Of a DNA stretch of 64,000 nt, positions 62,596-64,000 are shown piece after piece (the stretch's first letter is position 1; the number at the start of each line of letters is the position of its first letter). Under the pieces are notes generated by a model, which made no database searches, was not told the DNA's origin, and was given only the letters and a program-made list of their open reading frames with translations. The DNA comes from Lachnoclostridium sp. An76. GTDB lineage: Bacteria > Bacillota > Clostridia > Lachnospirales > Lachnospiraceae. The translations under genes were made by a program, and so were the position numbers. Location: contig NZ_NFHL01000008.1 of NCBI RefSeq assembly GCF_002161355.1, forward strand, positions 1 through 64,000, in the 5' to 3' direction.

Positions 62596-63600
62596 ATGGA
62601 TTATAGTAAATATATTGAGGAATATCTAATACGACCAGACTCAAAATTTCAAGGGGAAGGGAAATACTTTCATTACACTTCTTTGGAGAGTTGTATCAAT
62701 ATGCTTAAACATACAGATGGAGAGTTTGAAATATGGGCGTCTCATTTGTCATTTCTAAATGATAAAGAAGAATTGATAAACGGTATGAAACTTATTGATC
62801 GGAAAGTTGAAGATTTATTGTTAAGCAAGGGGGATACTTTAAGCGATTGGATAGAGGAATATCAAGAGGGAAGGATGAATGAAGATAATTTGTTAGACGA
62901 TATATATGTTGTATGTTTCTGTAGTAAAAGAAGCCTCTTGAGTCAATGGAAGTATTATGGCAAAAACAGTGGAATTGCAATAGAATATAATCTTGATTTT
63001 TGTGAGTATTCAGGTTATATTGCCAGCAATATCCCTTTTAAAAATATGAATCAGGAGTATCTTCCTAATTATGTAAATAAAGTCATATATGATAATATGG
63101 AAAAACAGGAAATCATTGATGCTTTTATAAAGGAACATATTTATAAAATTTATAATTCGGATGCTGAGCAGAGCGATATAGAGAAGAAGCGATGTATTTA
63201 TAGGCAAATGGATAAATTGTATTCATTGGCTCCATTATTTAAACATGACTCTTTTCAAGAAGAAAATGAGTCTCGATTACTATTTTTCCCGCTTAGTATA
63301 AAGGGCTGTGAGACAGGAAAATTAGTAAACTACCGTAGTAGCGATGGTAAAATAGTCCCATATATGAAAATAAAAATTCGAGGACGGATGGAAGGCACAA
63401 AAAGAGAATCTGTGATTAAATCTTTAACGGTAGGGCCAGGGCAAAATCAGGACTTAATATTTGAAGCTTTAAAACATCTTGTGATAAACAAATTTCCTAA
63501 AAAAAATAGTAGATTTCAGATGATACAAAGGAAGGATTATTCGTACGTAAACGTAAATGGAATTGAAATAAGGAAAGTATCAACCCCTTTCAGAGGATAA
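62596..63600 (+). CDS. DUF2971 family protein
   Basis: A 334-residue soluble protein. The DUF2971 signature is at the start: KYFHYTSLESCINMLK, then EIWASHLSFLNDKEEL. Then YVVCFCSKRSLLSQWKYYG and GIAIEYNL, and near the end KSLTVGPGQNQ, fit the same family. The HYTS, W-S-x-x-x-x-FND and C-F-S-x-x-x-D/L-S-x-W order is typical. Molecular activity of the family is not established. It ends the AT-rich operon, 16 bases after the receiver gene with AGGAGG seven bases upstream, and could be the output component of a signalling or defence unit (inference from position). Confidence 0.8.
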   Translation: MDYSKYIEEYLIRPDSKFQGEGKYFHYTSLESCINMLKHTDGEFEIWASHLSFLNDKEELINGMKLIDRKVEDLLLSKGDTLSDWIEEYQEGRMNEDNLLDDIYVVCFCSKRSLLSQWKYYGKNSGIAIEYNLDFCEYSGYIASNIPFKNMNQEYLPNYVNKVIYDNMEKQEIIDAFIKEHIYKIYNSDAEQSDIEKKRCIYRQMDKLYSLAPLFKHDSFQEENESRLLFFPLSIKGCETGKLVNYRSSDGKIVPYMKIKIRGRMEGTKRESVIKSLTVGPGQNQDLIFEALKHLVINKFPKKNSRFQMIQRKDYSYVNVNGIEIRKVSTPFRG

Positions 63601-63651
63601 ATTAATAGTTTGTAAGGGAGGGAGTATCCCAAAGTTCGTTTTAATTCGTGT

Positions 63652-63689
63652 CGCAACAGTTTAGAATTTAGGCATTCAAAACTGTTGCG
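63652..63689. repeat. Perfect 11-bp inverted repeat after the operon
   Basis: CGCAACAGTTT (63652-63662) and AAACTGTTGCG (63679-63689) with a 16-base loop and no T-tract. It could be a stem at the transcript end, a protein site or the edge of a mobile segment. Confidence 0.65.
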
Positions 63690-63881
63690 GCCATACATAC
63701 AGCCCGCTTTTCAGCTTATTTACCTTCCCGAATATTCTCGTGCGGGCGAGTCCGAAATTGATTTTCGCTAAAGCTCTGAATATCATCACTACAACACCAA
63801 AATCCTTATCAAAAATCTACTCTCTACACGATTTTCTTATAATAAAAACAATACACCTGCAATTTTAGCTGGTTTACTGAG

Positions 63882-64000
63882 TTATTTACAAAGTATTTTC
63901 CCATCTAATTTGGTTTGGAATAAATTCCAATTTTTAACTATATCCATCTCACTAATATTTCCTATTTTATATTCTACTTTCCTTTTAACACTCGCACAGG
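63882..64000 (-). CDS. Possible C-terminal fragment of an unknown protein
   Basis: A minus-strand frame open to the window edge encodes 38 residues ending MDIVKNWNLFQTKLDGKILC plus Lys and a stop at 63884-63882. The composition looks protein-like (charged and hydrophobic alternation), but the piece is too short to identify and may be chance in AT-rich DNA. Confidence 0.3.
   Translation of the reverse strand, partial: CASVKRKVEYKIGNISEMDIVKNWNLFQTKLDGKILCK

Larger units (their letters stand above)
63601..64000. other. Downstream flank of the three-gene operon
   Basis: AT-rich apart from a GC-richer patch at about 63700-63770. It holds an 11-bp perfect inverted repeat (63652-63689) and the end of a possible minus-strand gene from 63882. 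No terminator with a T-tract, IS end or tRNA is recognisable. Confidence 0.5.

Noticed and set aside
63676..63786. Minus-strand ORF of 36 codons after the DUF2971 gene
   Set aside because: Protein-like composition but no ribosome site and no family resemblance; kept only as part of the flank description.

Overview
The window looks like a chromosome segment of a gut Clostridia, most probably a mucin-degrading Lachnospiraceae. The reasons are the Firmicutes-type 23S rRNA end, YtrA/BioY/RibU-type genes, large secreted glycosidases with CBM, FIVAR and wall-anchor-like tails, and moderately high GC over the first 49 kb. Species cannot be named from the sequence alone.

Layout. 1-76 is the 3' end of a 23S rRNA with no 5S behind it. 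515-2508 carries a DUF1287 protein and a solitary branched-chain-amino-acid-type binding lipoprotein. 2882-5990 is a GH20 hexosaminidase gene that has lost its 5' end. A large nested palindrome (6059-6270) separates it from a minus-strand folate operon (10541-6364: folC, folE, an HD-domain gene, folP, a folB-folK fusion). Facing it is a self-regulated YtrA-type GntR/ABC exporter operon (10781-14220). bioY with a BirA box, deoB, a DUF5685 gene, a DnaJ-like gene and a membrane protein follow. 18816-30012 holds two giant secreted enzymes, a GH33 sialidase and a GH101 endo-alpha-N-acetylgalactosaminidase. With the broken GH20 they form a mucin O-glycan set in which all three proteins end in the same AVQTG-type anchor. 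Next come an AAA_14/DUF4143 ATPase, an FMN riboswitch with ribU, a SleB-like hydrolase, glycerate kinase, a GNAT enzyme, a surface protein, a YitT protein, an enolase paralogue without its catalytic residues, a bPH2 pair, topB, an M16C protease, era, and a padR-DUF2812 pair.

From 49770 the character changes. Three insertion sequences of different families (IS4, ISLre2, IS21) lie end to end and are followed by a clearly AT-rich segment to the window end. This segment carries a compact three-gene operon (55887-63600). The first gene encodes a roughly 2,000-residue protein with two GHKL-ATPase-like modules, a STAS-like strand, two phosphoribosyltransferase-like modules with Cys pairs and a GAF-like region. 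The second encodes a receiver-domain protein with a Cys-rich tail. The third encodes a DUF2971 protein. The layout (sensor/ATPase, receiver, putative effector) resembles a signalling-type defence system and is the best candidate here for something undescribed. Its defence role is inference from context.

Regulation visible in the sequence includes an FMN riboswitch with terminator, a BirA operator, a YtrA-type operator over its own promoter, a perfect palindrome before padR, two near-identical promoters before yitT and topB, and several clear terminators. All domain calls are from reading the sequence; no database search was run.
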